DNA of 40,944 nt from Planctomycetota bacterium. GTDB lineage: Bacteria > Planctomycetota > UBA8108 > UBA1146. The notes below the pieces were generated by a model, which had not been told where the DNA came from, did no database searches, and worked only from the letters and a program-made list of their open reading frames with translations. The translations under genes and the position numbers were made by a program. Positions within the stretch are counted from its first letter, which is position 1. The number at the start of each line of letters is the position of its first letter. Positions 1 to 7,488 of this stretch are shown here, in pieces. Where the stretch lies: assembly GCA_013911165.1 (NCBI GenBank), contig JACETR010000019.1, positions 1 to 40,944 of the forward strand, given 5' to 3'.

Positions 1-327
1 AGCTTCGGCGGGGGCGGGGTGGGTCGGGTCGAGCACGCTGTAGTCGAGGAAGTAACGTCCTTTGACGAGACCCAGAATGCCAACTCCGATGTAAAGAAGA
101 ACACCGAGGCTCATGGCGAGATCGACGAGCCATGTGGGCAACAGGCGATCGGTCAGTTCTTTGCCAAAGAGCAGGGCGTGAAGGATGAAGGCGGCCGCGA
201 CCAGCACTCCCGCCTGGAATCCTCCACCGGGTCCGATCTCACCATGCATCTGCACGTACAGACCGTAAACCAGAATGTAGGGGAAGAGCATGCCACCGAT
301 GGTACGCAGGACGACGCTATCGCTCAT
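1..327 (-). CDS. mnhB: Mrp/Mnh antiporter subunit B (partial, 3' end cut off)
   Basis: Membrane subunit of the multi-subunit Na+(K+)/H+ antiporter, which couples cation efflux to proton entry in the inner membrane. The reading frame stays open for 109 codons from the ATG at 327 to the left edge, so the C-terminus is missing. The hallmark MnhB stretch HGEIGPGGGFQAG is present near residue 29, followed by hydrophobic helices. The start is supported by an AGGAGGG Shine-Dalgarno sequence. The ATG overlaps the stop of the preceding mbhDE gene in an ATGA arrangement, pointing to translational coupling. The rest of the operon (usually mnhC and mnhD-type subunits) should lie beyond the window. The related hydrogenase-type MbhF is the only serious alternative, and the surrounding mnhEFG genes argue for an Mrp system. 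Confidence 0.9.
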   Translation of the reverse strand, partial: MSDSVVLRTIGGMLFPYILVYGLYVQMHGEIGPGGGFQAGVLVAAAFILHALLFGKELTDRLLPTWLVDLAMSLGVLLYIGVGILGLVKGRYFLDYSVLDPTHPAPAEA

Positions 328-935
328 GCGCCCTCCTGACTCTGGGCAGTTTCTCGCCGTGCCGAAGGGGACAGGGGTCTCAGGATCAGGATCACGCATA
401 CGCCGGCGGTAAAGATGACTGCGGTTTCGAACATGGTGTCGTAACCGCGGTAGGAAGCGAGCACGGCGGTCACCGCATTGGGCACATGATCGCCGAAGTC
501 ATTTTTCGGACCGTCGTCTCCGGCATCCACTTTGCCGACATTCTGGGCGATGTACTCGGGGGCCACGTTCACCGTGGCCGGAGCTTGCGGATCACCAAAG
601 CGGGGCATGTCAGCGGTGCCGTAAATCAACAAGGCACCGGTGACGAGGACGGTCAGCAGGGCAGTGGGGTGAAAGTTGGGACCCGCCTTTTCACGGGTAC
701 CGGTGCGGGTCAGGGCGGTCAGCAGCAAGATCGTCGCCGCTCCTGCGCCGACTGCGGCTTCCGTGTAGGAGACGTCCATGGCAAACAGGTTGGCCCACTC
801 GACGGCGAGCAGCAGGCTGTAAATGCCCATCAGCATGACGGCACCGAGAAGGTCACGAGTCCACATCGCTGCAATGGCTGCAACGACGGCGATCACCAGC
901 AGGATTACGTTGATCAACAGAACGGGATCACTCAT
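324..935 (-). CDS. MbhD/MbhE-like (DUF4040) subunit of Mrp antiporter
   Basis: A 203-residue membrane protein. Its first ~85 residues match the MbhD/DUF4040 type (MWTRDLLGAVMLMGIYSLL, then MDVSYTEAAVGAGAATILLL). In two-part MrpA proteins this block forms the C-terminal section. Its last ~50 residues match the MbhE type (NAVTAVLASYRGYDTMFETA). The two modules are joined by a soluble, Asp/Pro-rich linker of about 60 residues. It sits between mnhG and mnhB, as in the split form of the Mrp operon. I chose the ATG at 935 because it overlaps the mnhG stop by 8 bases and begins directly with a transmembrane helix. The open frame runs 52 codons further upstream, but only inside mnhG. Confidence 0.87.
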   Translation of the reverse strand: MSDPVLLINVILLVIAVVAAIAAMWTRDLLGAVMLMGIYSLLLAVEWANLFAMDVSYTEAAVGAGAATILLLTALTRTGTREKAGPNFHPTALLTVLVTGALLIYGTADMPRFGDPQAPATVNVAPEYIAQNVGKVDAGDDGPKNDFGDHVPNAVTAVLASYRGYDTMFETAVIFTAGVCVILILRPLSPSARRETAQSQEGA

Positions 936-1278
936 CGGCGTCCTCCCGTTCCGTTTCTCCAGTCCATGGTTTGACGCCGCGCAGGTGAGCAGCGCGGGAA
1001 ATGGCATGGGTCGAAGTGGGAGTGGTGACGAAGAGCAGCAGCGAAATGGCAACCAGTTTGCCGATGGAGAGCCCATCGACCGGCATTTCATCGGCGAGTG
1101 AAACGGTGATGATTTTCAGAGCCAGACCGGTGAAGACGAGCAGCTGTCCAAGGGTATCGGCGGTGCCCGCCGGGTGCAGGCGCGAGTAAAAATCGGGCAT
1201 GCGCAGGATGCCGAGGGATCCACTGAAGGCGAAGAAGCCACCAAGAATCATCAGGGCATGGGCGATGTGCTCTATCAT
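928..1278 (-). CDS. mnhG: Mrp/Mnh antiporter subunit G
   Basis: Small integral membrane subunit of the Mrp cation/proton antiporter, 116 residues, close to the family norm. The N-terminal helix is followed by the typical LGILRMPDFYSRLHPAGTADT segment. The RMPDxYxRLHxxxxxxTLG pattern is the hallmark of MnhG/PhaG. A third hydrophobic block lies around residues 75-90 and the charged tail is cytoplasmic. It overlaps mnhF by 4 bases (ATGA) upstream and mbhDE by 8 bases downstream, so the genes are almost certainly one transcript with coupled translation. Confidence 0.92.
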   Translation of the reverse strand: MIEHIAHALMILGGFFAFSGSLGILRMPDFYSRLHPAGTADTLGQLLVFTGLALKIITVSLADEMPVDGLSIGKLVAISLLLFVTTPTSTHAISRAAHLRGVKPWTGETEREDADE

Positions 1279-1541
1279 TGGAAGAACCTCCTCGACTCGA
1301 CAAATCGCAGCAGGGCGACGGTGCCAAGGAAGTTGACCAGTGCATAAAGGATGGCGATATCGAGGAAGCCACTGCGGTTGCCGATGTAACCCAGCAGGGC
1401 GAGCAGGATGACCGTTTTGGTTCCAAAGACGTTTACAGCGAGGACCCGGTCAAAGACGGTGGGTCCCTTGACGGCTCGAATCAACGCCAGGAAAGCCCCG
1501 GCAAGGATCAGCAATGCGGTGATCAATTCGGCGGAGTTCAC
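1275..1541 (-). CDS. mnhF: Mrp/Mnh antiporter subunit F
   Basis: An 88-residue membrane protein with three predicted helices. It carries the MnhF signature GPTVFDRVLAVNVFGTKTV near residue 26 and DIAILYALVNFLGTVALLRF in the last helix. Subunit F of the Mrp/Mnh antiporter is required for assembly or activity of the complex in characterised systems. It overlaps mnhE upstream and mnhG downstream by 4 bases each. Length and order E-F-G are typical. Confidence 0.92.
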   Translation of the reverse strand: MNSAELITALLILAGAFLALIRAVKGPTVFDRVLAVNVFGTKTVILLALLGYIGNRSGFLDIAILYALVNFLGTVALLRFVESRRFFQ

Positions 1542-2092
1542 GGTGAATCCTCCGCATTCTGCGGTGGGTTCTCAGTCTTGTAGCCGGGAATCATCACCGA
1601 GATACGCTTCTCCATCGAACCATCGAGGACGCCTTCTTCCGCTTCATCCGTCAGAGCGTGGATCAGATAGTGATCCTCCTCCACATCGACGGTGACGGTA
1701 CCCGGAGTCAGGGAGATGGAGTTGGCGAGCAGGGTCTTTGCGAGCGGGTGATCAATCTTCACCGGAACCTTGACGAAGCGCGGCTGGATGGCGGAAGACG
1801 CTCCCCATGATCTCCGGGTGACATCAAGGCTGGCAAGGATGATTTGCCCGATCAGCCAGGGCAGGTAGGTGATGAATCGGGGCAACGATTCCACTGGCTG
1901 GTAGTTTTCGTTCATCAGATTCAGCCGGTGACAGCAGTAGACCGCCAGTAGGCAGGAGACGATGCCGGAAACGACGAGAAAGGTTTTGTCGAACTGTCCC
2001 GAAAGGAGCAGCCAAAATCCCATCAGAACCAGAAACAGCAGAAGTGTACGCACGTCGGTGAGTCCTGATCCCGATTCTTCCAGTGGTTTCAT
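1538..2092 (-). CDS. mnhE: Mrp/Mnh antiporter subunit E
   Basis: First gene of the visible antiporter operon; 184 residues from the ATG at 2092. Two N-terminal helices (LLLFLVLMGFWLLLSGQF, then LVVSGIVSCLLAVYC) precede a third at LPWLIGQIILASLDV. The conserved soluble part follows, with KTLLANSISLTPGTVTVDVE and the HALT segment typical of MnhE. The ATG at 2092 lacks a convincing Shine-Dalgarno sequence. A GTG at 2053 has an AGGA at suitable distance and would start MRTLLLFLV, which resembles family N-termini, so the true start may be 13 codons shorter. The open frame extends upstream to 2326, but that part is low-complexity, not MnhE-like, and overlaps the divergent gene. Confidence 0.88.
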   Translation of the reverse strand: MKPLEESGSGLTDVRTLLLFLVLMGFWLLLSGQFDKTFLVVSGIVSCLLAVYCCHRLNLMNENYQPVESLPRFITYLPWLIGQIILASLDVTRRSWGASSAIQPRFVKVPVKIDHPLAKTLLANSISLTPGTVTVDVEEDHYLIHALTDEAEEGVLDGSMEKRISVMIPGYKTENPPQNAEDSP

Positions 2093-2277
2093 GTTGGAGG
2101 GAAACAGGATCTCCCAACCATGGCAACGCCATGCCCCCCGCAGGGAGAACCCATGCACAGAAGATGGCATGAGCCAATCGCACTGTCTACTGCTCACCGA
2201 TCGAGATTTGCTCCCCCTTTTGGTAAAGGGGAAGTACCATCCCTCCGAAACCGGGAACCATCCCGATAGGGGGCCTC

Positions 2278-3213
2278 TTGTCATTTGAAGAAATTGCCGG
2301 ATTGCTCGCTGCGGCCTGTTGGGCAACGGGAAGTTATCTCTTCAGTCGCATCGATGCCCCGGCGGCCGCCCTGAATCTGGGCAAAAATGTCTTCGCCGGA
2401 ACTCTTCTCGTTCTCAGTTTGCCCTTCGTCGGATCTGGCCTCGCCGCCTGGCAGGGGGCGACCACCACCGATTACACCTATTTGGTTCTGAGTGGTATCG
2501 TCGGGATTCTGATCGGTGATTCGGCCTACTTCCGCAGTATTCAGATTCTCGGTCCGCGTCGGGCACTGGTGCTGACGACCCTGACACCTCCCGTTTCCGC
2601 CCTGATCGGCTGGTTCTGGCTCGCAGAGGTCCTTGAAGCCGGTCAGATTCTCGGAATGACGGTGACCCTGGTCGGGGTTTTTGTCGTCATTCGAGATCAG
2701 CGACTGGCCTCGGACCGGGGCAAGTTTCGTGAAGGAAAAGTGGCCGATGGGATTCTCCTCGGCGTACTGGCTGCTCTGTGTCAGGCTTCGGGGATCGCTC
2801 TCTCAAAAGTGGTGATGATGTCATCCCTCGGAGCGTTGGAGGTTTCGGCGGTCAGGATCAGTACAGCGGTCATTGGCGGATTGATCTTTGCTGCCGGGGT
2901 CGGTCAGCTCAAGTCATGGACCGCCCCGATCAAGGATTGGAAGATCGCTCCCAAGCTGTTGATCGCCAGTTTCATCGGCACCTACATGGGAATCTGGCTC
3001 AGTCATGTGTCCGTGGATGCGATCAGCCTGGCAGTGGCGACGACTCAAATGTCGATGACGCCGGTCTTCATGGTGCTGATTGTGGCTGTGGCGTTACGAC
3101 AGAAGATGGCTCTGCTCGCATTTGGGGGAGTGATGCTGGCGGTCGCCGGAGTGGCACTGTTGATGCTGCCGCAGATGGCGACCCGTCTGATTCATCAGAC
3201 CTTCGGGGGCTGA
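2278..3213 (+). CDS. DMT superfamily (EamA) transporter
   Basis: A 311-residue protein with about ten hydrophobic segments in two EamA-type halves, typical of drug/metabolite transporters in the inner membrane. The first half holds AAACWATGSYLFSR and the GDSAYFRSIQILGPRRALVL region. The second half starts near residue 160 (GILLGVLAALCQASGIALSK) and ends in FGGVMLAVAGVALLML. The substrate cannot be read from the sequence. The start is a TTG preceded by AGGGGG at 5-6 bases; no ATG occurs early enough to keep the first helix. The 3' end overlaps the convergent LAB_N gene by 19 bases. The 185-base gap to mnhE must carry both divergent promoters. Confidence 0.85.
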   Translation: MSFEEIAGLLAAACWATGSYLFSRIDAPAAALNLGKNVFAGTLLVLSLPFVGSGLAAWQGATTTDYTYLVLSGIVGILIGDSAYFRSIQILGPRRALVLTTLTPPVSALIGWFWLAEVLEAGQILGMTVTLVGVFVVIRDQRLASDRGKFREGKVADGILLGVLAALCQASGIALSKVVMMSSLGALEVSAVRISTAVIGGLIFAAGVGQLKSWTAPIKDWKIAPKLLIASFIGTYMGIWLSHVSVDAISLAVATTQMSMTPVFMVLIVAVALRQKMALLAFGGVMLAVAGVALLMLPQMATRLIHQTFGG

Positions 3214-3560
3214 ACCGCCTTCGGTCGGTAAATCAGGTACAGATTGCGGCTGTACATCAGGATTCCTGCGGCCTGGGCGAGCATGATGGGCAGATCGACG
3301 TTGCGCCACGCATAGATGAAGAGCCCCACGCCACCGACGATGCTGCACCACCAGAAAGCCACCGGAATCGTCGATTCCCCTTTTCTTTCGCTGGCGAGCC
3401 ACTGAACCAGCCAGCGGGCAAAAAAGATGGATTGGGCTCCGAGGCCGAACCAGACCCACAGGTCGGCGGTCAGCTTGTGTTGGAGGGTTTCGAACCAGCC
3501 TGCCTCCGCAGAGATCTCGGCGATGGCAAAGGTCAGGACCGGGAACGGATTCCACACCAT
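3195..3560 (-). CDS. LAB_N domain membrane protein (lipid A biosynthesis N-terminal-like)
   Basis: About 121 residues with three hydrophobic helices. The family pattern is clear: LWVWFGLGAQSIFFARWLVQ, then WLASERKGESTIPVAFWWCS, and finally ILMYSRNLYLIY. LAB_N proteins are small membrane partners of GT2 glycosyltransferases in lipid-linked sugar transfer. Here the gene directly follows such a transferase. Translation probably starts at the ATG at 3560, whose A overlaps the transferase stop (TGATG). A GTG one codon upstream is equally possible, and both lie behind AAGGAGAG. The 3' end overlaps the convergent DMT gene. The exact lipid or sugar substrate is unknown. Confidence 0.85.
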   Translation of the reverse strand: MVWNPFPVLTFAIAEISAEAGWFETLQHKLTADLWVWFGLGAQSIFFARWLVQWLASERKGESTIPVAFWWCSIVGGVGLFIYAWRNVDLPIMLAQAAGILMYSRNLYLIYRPKAVQPPKV

Positions 3561-4285
3561 CACTGACTCTCCTTCGCCGTGTACCGCAATGATCGACGAA
3601 TCATTCTGCGCACCATCAACAGATCGAGAAATGCAGGGATCCCGCGACCGAGGGGGGAGTACTTGCTCGTTCCCAATTCACGGGAGCGATGGGAGACGTC
3701 GACTTCGACGGTGCGCCCTCCACGCATGTGAACGATGTAGGGGAAGAAGCGGTGCAGACCGTTGTACAGGGTGACCCCCTGGATGATCTCGCGGCGGAAG
3801 ACTTTCAGGGAACAGCCGACGTCCTGAAAGGTCATTCCGAGAAGTCGATTGCGGACCGCATTGGCAAACTTCTGGGCAAAGGTGCGAATCCACGGGTCTT
3901 GCCGATTGGCACGTACGCCGAGGACCGCATCCACACCCGCAGTTTTTTCGAGCATGGCGGGAATGTCGGCGGGATCGTTTTGGCCATCGGCATCCATCGT
4001 GATGATGAATTCGCCACGGGCGGCGGTAAAGCCGGCTTCGAAGGCGGCAGTCTGTCCGCTGTTCGGGACGAGAGTCAGGATCCGCAGAGCCGGAGTCACT
4101 TCCCGTCTTCTCTCCAGAAATGCAGGGGTGCCATCATTCGAACCGTCATCGATGACGATCACTTCGAAGGGGCGACCGAGTGAACCGAGAACCTCAAACA
4201 CCTCATCGAGGAGGGGAGGCAATGCCTCTTCCTCGTTGTAGGCAGGAATCACCACGGAAATGTCGAGTGTTTCGGTCGATGCCAT
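3560..4285 (-). CDS. GT2 family glycosyltransferase (polyprenyl-phosphate sugar transferase type)
   Basis: A 241-residue family 2 glycosyltransferase of the dolichyl-phosphate-mannose-synthase/ArnC type. It has the N-terminal VVIPAYNEEEALP motif, EVIVIDDGSNDGT for nucleotide-sugar binding and ITMDADGQNDP as the metal-binding DxD region. QDVGCSLKVFRREI and SHRSRELGTSKY follow, as in polyprenyl-phosphate glycosyltransferases. It lacks the C-terminal membrane helices of ArnC/GtrB and instead overlaps a LAB_N membrane gene, which probably supplies the membrane anchor. The ATG has GAGGGA at about 6 bases. The likely reaction is transfer of a hexose from a nucleotide sugar to undecaprenyl phosphate, but donor and acceptor are inferred. 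Confidence 0.87.
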   Translation of the reverse strand: MASTETLDISVVIPAYNEEEALPPLLDEVFEVLGSLGRPFEVIVIDDGSNDGTPAFLERRREVTPALRILTLVPNSGQTAAFEAGFTAARGEFIITMDADGQNDPADIPAMLEKTAGVDAVLGVRANRQDPWIRTFAQKFANAVRNRLLGMTFQDVGCSLKVFRREIIQGVTLYNGLHRFFPYIVHMRGGRTVEVDVSHRSRELGTSKYSPLGRGIPAFLDLLMVRRMIRRSLRYTAKESQ

Positions 4286-4380
4286 TTCATTCCCTCGAAG
4301 AACAGTGTGGGGCTCAAGGGGAAGATGCTATCGGAGAAGAGTAAAAACGGCAACGGGACCGGGGGATCCGACCGCAGAAT

Positions 4381-5544
4381 CTACCGGCGAAGGGCATCCA
4401 CCGCAGAGCGGGAGGAGGCGACCCAGGCAGGAATCGCTCCACCAATCAAACCCAGACCAAAAGAGAGCGCCAAAGCAGTGACGGCGATGGTGGGGGAGAG
4501 CTGAAAGGAGAAGCTGATGTCGGTGAAGGTGTTGAAGTTTGCCGCACCGGTTTCGATGCCATGGAAGGGAGCGACCAGACACAGCCCCAGCAAGCCACCG
4601 ATCAGCCCCACCTGGGCGGATTCGAGCAGGAAAGAGAGGAAGATCTCCGCGCGGCTGTAGCCGATGGCCAGCAGGATGCCGATCTCATGATTGCGGGCAG
4701 AAACAGTCGCCAGCATCGTGTTCATGGTGCCGATCACCGCCGCGGATCCCATGATGAGAGTCAGGAAAACGGACAGCCCCAGCAGTGCACCACTCAGGCC
4801 AGTGGTCTGTTTCGCGAGGTACTCACTCTGGGAACTGATCTCAAAACTGAGGCGCGGATCCTCTTCCAGCTCTTCATTGATGACGGAGTAATCGATGCCT
4901 TCATTCATGCGTGCGATGACCCGGCTGTAGGCGGGACGATCGAGAGCCTCGAGCATGCGATCCACGGGGCCCCAGATCTCACTGCCCTGGGCGTTGTCAA
5001 ACTCGTAGATCCCCACCACCTTGAAGGGGGTGGTGTTGAGTTTGAGGGTGTCCCCGAGAGCACAGTCTTTCATCCGGTTGACCAACGGCCGACCGACGAC
5101 GACTTCATCCGTATCCCAATTGGGCCAACGCCCTTCCAGCAGTCGTGGAGGATCAGGGTGCAGGGTCAGTGAAGCCGGTTCGATTCCACGCAGAGGCGCA
5201 TTGACGAGACCGCCTTCGAGTTTCTCCATGTATAAGGCGAGAAAGCACTCCGCTGCGGCCAGCGGTCGACCTTCGCTGTCGCGAAGAATCTCCGGTCTTT
5301 CCTTGATGATGATGCGGGCCGCTTCACGGGGGATCCCCGATTGACCTTCGGATGTGGAGCCGGGTCTCAGGTAGACCGCCACTTCATCCGCTCCCAACGG
5401 TTGAAAGAGCTGCTCAAATCCGTTGCGCAGGGAGAGCACTCCACAGAGGACGGCGGTCGTCAGCGCAATTCCGAGAGCCGTGAAGGCGACCTGCGCACGA
5501 CGGCGAAGGAGATTGCGGGTGGTGTATCCGGTGGGGAGTGCCAT
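4381..5544 (-). CDS. FtsX-like ABC transporter permease (second permease)
   Basis: A 387-residue permease of the MacB/LolCE type. There is one N-terminal helix (residues ~14-34), a large periplasmic region (~40-260), and three C-terminal helices with the FtsX core (VSARNHEIGILLAIGYSRAE, then GLIGGLLGLCL and LIGGAIPAWVASSRSAVDAL). It is the last gene of a four-gene operon and its ATG shares one base with the stop of the preceding permease (TAATG). With its partner it probably forms a heterodimeric transmembrane unit that uses ATP to pull a substrate from the inner membrane or periplasm. Lipoprotein, peptide and lipid export are all possible; I see nothing that fixes the cargo. Confidence 0.88.
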   Translation of the reverse strand: MALPTGYTTRNLLRRRAQVAFTALGIALTTAVLCGVLSLRNGFEQLFQPLGADEVAVYLRPGSTSEGQSGIPREAARIIIKERPEILRDSEGRPLAAAECFLALYMEKLEGGLVNAPLRGIEPASLTLHPDPPRLLEGRWPNWDTDEVVVGRPLVNRMKDCALGDTLKLNTTPFKVVGIYEFDNAQGSEIWGPVDRMLEALDRPAYSRVIARMNEGIDYSVINEELEEDPRLSFEISSQSEYLAKQTTGLSGALLGLSVFLTLIMGSAAVIGTMNTMLATVSARNHEIGILLAIGYSRAEIFLSFLLESAQVGLIGGLLGLCLVAPFHGIETGAANFNTFTDISFSFQLSPTIAVTALALSFGLGLIGGAIPAWVASSRSAVDALRR

Positions 5545-6761
5545 TAGCCCAGACTCCTCAATGCCTCAGTCGGTCGATAGCGAAGGAAAGGAATTCCGGC
5601 ACACATTCCGGCAGTGATGCCGAGTACGGAGGAGGTACTGATGGCCAGCAGAATCAGGCCCGAATCGATTTGGTAGTTGCGGATACTGTCTCCAAAGTTC
5701 AGGACCACCAGATCCTGGGTGCCGATGGCCAGAGCCAGCCCCAAGGCCCCCCCGATGAGAGCGACTGCCAGGCCTTCGATAATCAACAACAGGCAGCTGG
5801 TGATGGGGGGGAAACCCAGAGCCTGAAGAATGCCCGCTTCCTTCAGTCGCTGGCGTCCGGCGATGAGCATGGCGTTGACGACCGAGAAGAAGATGGAGAA
5901 GAGCACCGCTCCACCGACGGTCCCGAGAAAGAGGGGCAGGTTACCAATGGCCGAAACAAAGAAACTGGCAAAGGCCGCTTCGGTGACGGTCTGGGTTCTT
6001 TGGGGACCATTCAGGAAATCCTGATCGATGGAGTTGGCGATCAATTCTGAAGGACTGCCCTGGTCGAGATTGACGTAGTAGACCCCTGCCGCGACTTCAC
6101 CAATGGCTTCACCGCTCTCGATGGAATCGTTCAGGTAGTCGGAGCGAAAGTACATGATCTTGTCGGGGATTCGGGCCTTCAGAGGCCTGAAGATGCCGAC
6201 GATCACATAATCCCACGCGCCCCCGTCGGTACGCTGGTAAATCGCCGGAATGATGGGGACGGTGTCGCCAATCTGGAAGTTGTACTTCTCGTCGTCGCGC
6301 AGACCCATACCGATGATGGCGGCACGCTTTTCGGTGGCGAAGGCTTTCTTGACCGCTTCCCTCGCGCCCGGACCGGTGACGCCGTTGGGGCCCTCGATGA
6401 TCTCGAAGTCCTTGACGTACATGTCGACGAAGCGGTCCTTGTTGACGGCAAACTGCGGGAAGAAGTTGGAAGGATCCTGATAGTATCCGCCAAACCACCG
6501 GAACTCACTGGCGACGGCGACCGCATCCTGAGCGTCGATCTTGGGACGATACGACATGGGCAGGCTGACGAAGAGACTGACCGCAGACTGGGTGACCAGA
6601 CGAGTGGAGGACGCACTGCGCACCCCGGCATCGATGCCCCGGACCACTGCCAACAGGAAGCACAGCAGGAAGACGGCGATGGTGATGGCCAGAATCGTCA
6701 GCCCATTTCGGGTCTTGTTGGAAAAGACGTGACGGAAGGCGAGACGCACGGGAAAGTTCAA
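5544..6761 (-). CDS. FtsX-like ABC transporter permease (first permease)
   Basis: A 405-residue MacB/LolC-type permease with an N-terminal helix at ~18-40 (NGLTILAITIAVFLLCFLLA), a periplasmic domain, and three C-terminal helices containing the FtsX pattern (GRQRLKEAGILQALGFPP, then LIGGALGLALAIG and IPFLRYRPTEALRSLG). It starts one base after the ATPase stop and ends overlapping the second permease by one base. Two different permeases in one operon suggest a heteromeric LolCE-like arrangement rather than a MacB homodimer. The adaptor at the operon start instead resembles MacA. The system is therefore best called a MacAB/LolCDE-like exporter of unknown cargo. Confidence 0.88.
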   Translation of the reverse strand: MNFPVRLAFRHVFSNKTRNGLTILAITIAVFLLCFLLAVVRGIDAGVRSASSTRLVTQSAVSLFVSLPMSYRPKIDAQDAVAVASEFRWFGGYYQDPSNFFPQFAVNKDRFVDMYVKDFEIIEGPNGVTGPGAREAVKKAFATEKRAAIIGMGLRDDEKYNFQIGDTVPIIPAIYQRTDGGAWDYVIVGIFRPLKARIPDKIMYFRSDYLNDSIESGEAIGEVAAGVYYVNLDQGSPSELIANSIDQDFLNGPQRTQTVTEAAFASFFVSAIGNLPLFLGTVGGAVLFSIFFSVVNAMLIAGRQRLKEAGILQALGFPPITSCLLLIIEGLAVALIGGALGLALAIGTQDLVVLNFGDSIRNYQIDSGLILLAISTSSVLGITAGMCAGIPFLRYRPTEALRSLG

Positions 6762-6762
6762 C

Positions 6763-7488
6763 TCACGCCTCCCCTTGGGTCTGTCCGGAGGCCTGACGGT
6801 TGATTTCGTCGGAGACGAGATGGCCCTTGTCGAGTTTCAGAATTCTGCGGGCATTGGATGCCGCTGCCGGGTCGTGGGTGACCATCAGAATCGTTTTGCC
6901 CAACTCTTCATTGAGTCGATTCAGAAGTTCGAGGATTTCATCGGCGCTGTTACGATCCAGGTCTCCGGTGGGTTCGTCGGCGATGATCACATCCGGATCG
7001 GTGGCGATGGCACGGGCGATGGCCACCCGCTGCTCCTGACCTCCAGAGAGTTGGGAAGGGCGGTGACCGGCCCGGTCGGAAAGCCCGACGATATCGAGGG
7101 CAAAGTCTGCCTGCTTCTTGCGCTCTGCCGCCGACAGTGGGGTCAGCTGCAAAGGCAGCATGACATTTTCATGGGCGGTGAGGACCGGCAGCAGATTAAA
7201 AGACTGAAAGACGAAACCTACATGGCGAGCACGCCAGGCGGGCAGCTGTCTCGTGGGGATACTGCTGACCTCAGTTTCAGCGACGGTCACCGTGCCCGAA
7301 TCGGGGACGTCGAGTCCGCCGACCAGGTTCAGAATCGTCGTCTTGCCCGATCCACTGGGGCCCATGAGAGCCGCGTAGTCACCATCCGGGATGTTCAAAT
7401 CGAGTTGGTCGAGGACGATCAGGTCTTCACCACCTCGGGAATACTTTTTGGAAACTGATTTCAGTTGAATGTAGGGGTCTTGGCTCAT
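6763..7488 (-). CDS. ABC transporter ATP-binding protein (LolD/MacB type)
   Basis: A 241-residue stand-alone ATPase with a complete set of ABC motifs: Walker A GPSGSGKTT (residues ~43-51), Q-loop VFQSFNLLP, signature QLSGGQEQRVAIARA, Walker B VIIADEPTGDLD and H-loop MVTHD. The VFQSFNLLP and EPTGDLD sequences are those of the LolD/FtsE/MacB subfamily, which drives mechanotransmission-type exporters with FtsX permeases. The gene overlaps the adaptor stop by 4 bases (ATGA) and lies one base before the first permease. Confidence 0.93.
   Translation of the reverse strand: MSQDPYIQLKSVSKKYSRGGEDLIVLDQLDLNIPDGDYAALMGPSGSGKTTILNLVGGLDVPDSGTVTVAETEVSSIPTRQLPAWRARHVGFVFQSFNLLPVLTAHENVMLPLQLTPLSAAERKKQADFALDIVGLSDRAGHRPSQLSGGQEQRVAIARAIATDPDVIIADEPTGDLDRNSADEILELLNRLNEELGKTILMVTHDPAAASNARRILKLDKGHLVSDEINRQASGQTQGEA

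Noticed and set aside
2214..2231. Hairpin CCCCTTT-TGGT-AAAGGGG in the mnhE/DMT gap
   Set aside because: A perfect 7-bp stem, but neither strand has a T-run after it and both genes start from this region, so a terminator makes no sense; function cannot be supported.
4286..4380. Terminator or small gene between the glycosyltransferase and the permease operon
   Set aside because: No stable hairpin with T-run and no plausible open frame was visible.
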